The position numbers and the translations under genes are program-made. The notes below the pieces were generated by a model. That model made no database searches. It saw only the letters and a list, made by a program, of their open reading frames with translations, and was not told the DNA's origin. From Cyclobacteriaceae bacterium (GTDB lineage Bacteria > Bacteroidota > Bacteroidia > Cytophagales > Cyclobacteriaceae): a stretch of DNA of 15,457 bases. Shown piece by piece: positions 14,890 to 15,457 of this stretch (the first letter of the stretch is position 1; every line of letters begins with the position of its first letter). The DNA is taken from the NCBI GenBank assembly GCA_025358195.1, contig JANYKP010000502.1:1-15457 (forward strand), read 5' to 3'.

Positions 14890-15010
14890 ACATTGACATA
14901 TTATTTAACCCGGTCTTCATCGCTAATTAGATAATTGGACATCGAAGCCCTAAGATTTAAAGGCCGATGGGTCACTTTGAAAAACCCTTCGATTTGACTC
15001 CAAAACTCTA

Positions 15011-15117
15011 TCGGGTCTCGCCGGACGGAGCTCGCCGCATCTGTTTTGACTCCGGAAATGAGTCGTTGATGCGAAGCTCGCCTTCGCTCTGAAACAGCGC
15101 TTCGGCGAGCGAAGTCG
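15011..15117. repeat. Structured repeat element, copy 1
   Basis: Order of parts: TCGGG-type 5' segment (15011-15025), GGAGCTCGCCG, hairpin B (CGCATC 15036-15041 with GATGCG 15068-15073, and an inner GACTC/GAGTC), linker GCGAAGCTCGCCTTCG, hairpin C, then CGGCGAGCGAAGTCG to 15117. Hairpin C (15076-15110) pairs GCTCGCC with GGCGAGC, has a 3x3 internal loop (TTC/TTC), an inner stem GCTCTG/CAGCGC with one mismatch, and a 3-base AAA loop. Confidence 0.7.
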
Positions 15118-15169
15118 TCATGTTGGTACAAGTCTCGAACTTAAACAGGGATGTTGGATCAGAAACAAG

Positions 15170-15275
15170 TCGGGCATCGCCCGACGAAGCTCGCCGTAGA
15201 GACTCCTATTTGAAGAGAGTCTCCACGGGCGAAGCTCGCCTTCGTCCCGAGGCGGGACTACGGCGAGCGAAGTCG
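15170..15275. repeat. Structured repeat element, copy 2
   Basis: Offset of 159 bases from copy 1 and the same order of parts: TCGGGC-ATC-GCCCGA hairpin (15170-15184), GAAGCTCGCCG, hairpin B (CCGT/ACGG plus GAGACTC 15199-15205 with GAGTCTC 15217-15223, loop of 11), linker GCGAAGCTCGCCTTCG, hairpin C (15234-15268: GCTCGCC/GGCGAGC, internal loop TTC/TAC, inner stem GTCCCG/CGGGAC, loop AGG), end CGGCGAGCGAAGTCG. The first 27 bases match copy 1 at 23 positions. The stems differ in sequence from copy 1 but still pair. Confidence 0.75.
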
Positions 15276-15342
15276 GGGTGAGATGATGATGAACAATCCC
15301 GCGACCCTCTATTTATCAGTACTTTATAAGAACACTTTTTAG

Positions 15343-15366
15343 CAGTTCACCTAACAGTTCACCTGA
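15343..15366. repeat. 12-base tandem direct repeat
   Basis: CAGTTCACCTAA is followed immediately by CAGTTCACCTGA, so 11 of 12 bases are the same. A spacing of about one helical turn would suit a regulator binding twice on one DNA face, possibly for a gene beyond the window. It could also be chance. Confidence 0.4.
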
Positions 15367-15457
15367 TTTTACCATCAGTTTGAATCAATCGGTTGTGAAG
15401 AACTCGTTCATAAAGATAAGATTTGTTGAGATTTGAAGTAAGTAAAATGATTCAAAA

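Larger units (their letters stand above)
14890..15457. other. Non-coding region with duplicated structured repeat
   Basis: No convincing gene lies in these 568 bases. The GC-rich part from about 15011 to 15275 is the duplicated element listed below. The rest is A/T-rich. It has a 12-base direct repeat, CAGTTCACCTAA/CAGTTCACCTGA (15343-15366), and TTTG/TAAG-rich DNA toward the window edge that could be the leader of a gene beyond it. No clean TAnnTTTG is present. Confidence 0.6.

Noticed and set aside
14901..15131. A 76-residue minus-strand ORF
   Set aside because: Its middle is made of the GC-rich hairpin repeat, with Arg/Ser-rich low-complexity translation and no recognisable motif; the frame is open by composition only.
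15011..15275. Integron attC sites or a CRISPR array
   Set aside because: No GTTRRRY/RYYYAAC core and no cassette genes; the repeats are too few, too long and internally paired, with no uniform spacers or cas genes.

Overview
The window reads as chromosomal DNA of a Bacteroidota member, most likely of the Cytophagales type. This is inferred from gene content, A-rich leaders without Shine-Dalgarno sequences, relaxed lipoprotein signals, a TAnnTTTG-type promoter, and families typical of that phylum (GlmU-like sugar nucleotidyltransferase, PafA phosphatase, TPR/WG-repeat protein). No tRNA, rRNA, CRISPR array, integrase or transposase was seen.

Layout. Bases 1-4908 (+ strand) hold mostly core genes: the 3' end of a GlmU-like sugar nucleotidyltransferase, translationally coupled to DNA polymerase III delta' (holB); a cyclophilin lipoprotein coupled by a 4-base overlap to an RmlD-like sugar-nucleotide reductase; and an SNF-family sodium symporter. 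A 333-base gap with two REP-like hairpins follows. Bases 5242-9561 (- strand) hold a PafA-type alkaline phosphatase with a complete active site, and an exported 859-residue TPR/WG-repeat protein. A near-identical long palindrome sits at each end of the WG gene, and one of them contains its stop codon.

Bases 9860-14633 (+ strand) hold a four-gene accessory cluster: a secreted amidohydrolase/deacetylase-type enzyme, a PQQ beta-propeller dehydrogenase fused to cytochrome c (lipoprotein), a RidA-family deaminase and a SelA-like PLP enzyme. All four carry an export signal, and the last two carry Tat-type twin-arginine signals. My inference is a periplasmic route: deacylation of an N-acylated substrate, PLP-dependent elimination of the amine, RidA clearance of the enamine/imine, and oxidation of a sugar or aldehyde with electrons passed to cytochrome c. 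The substrate is unknown. This cluster is the best candidate for an undescribed system in the window.

Bases 14634-15457 hold one possible small ORF and a non-coding region with two copies, 159 bases apart, of a structured element of about 106 bases. The linkers are conserved. The hairpin stems differ in sequence between copies but still pair, which suggests that structure is what is maintained.
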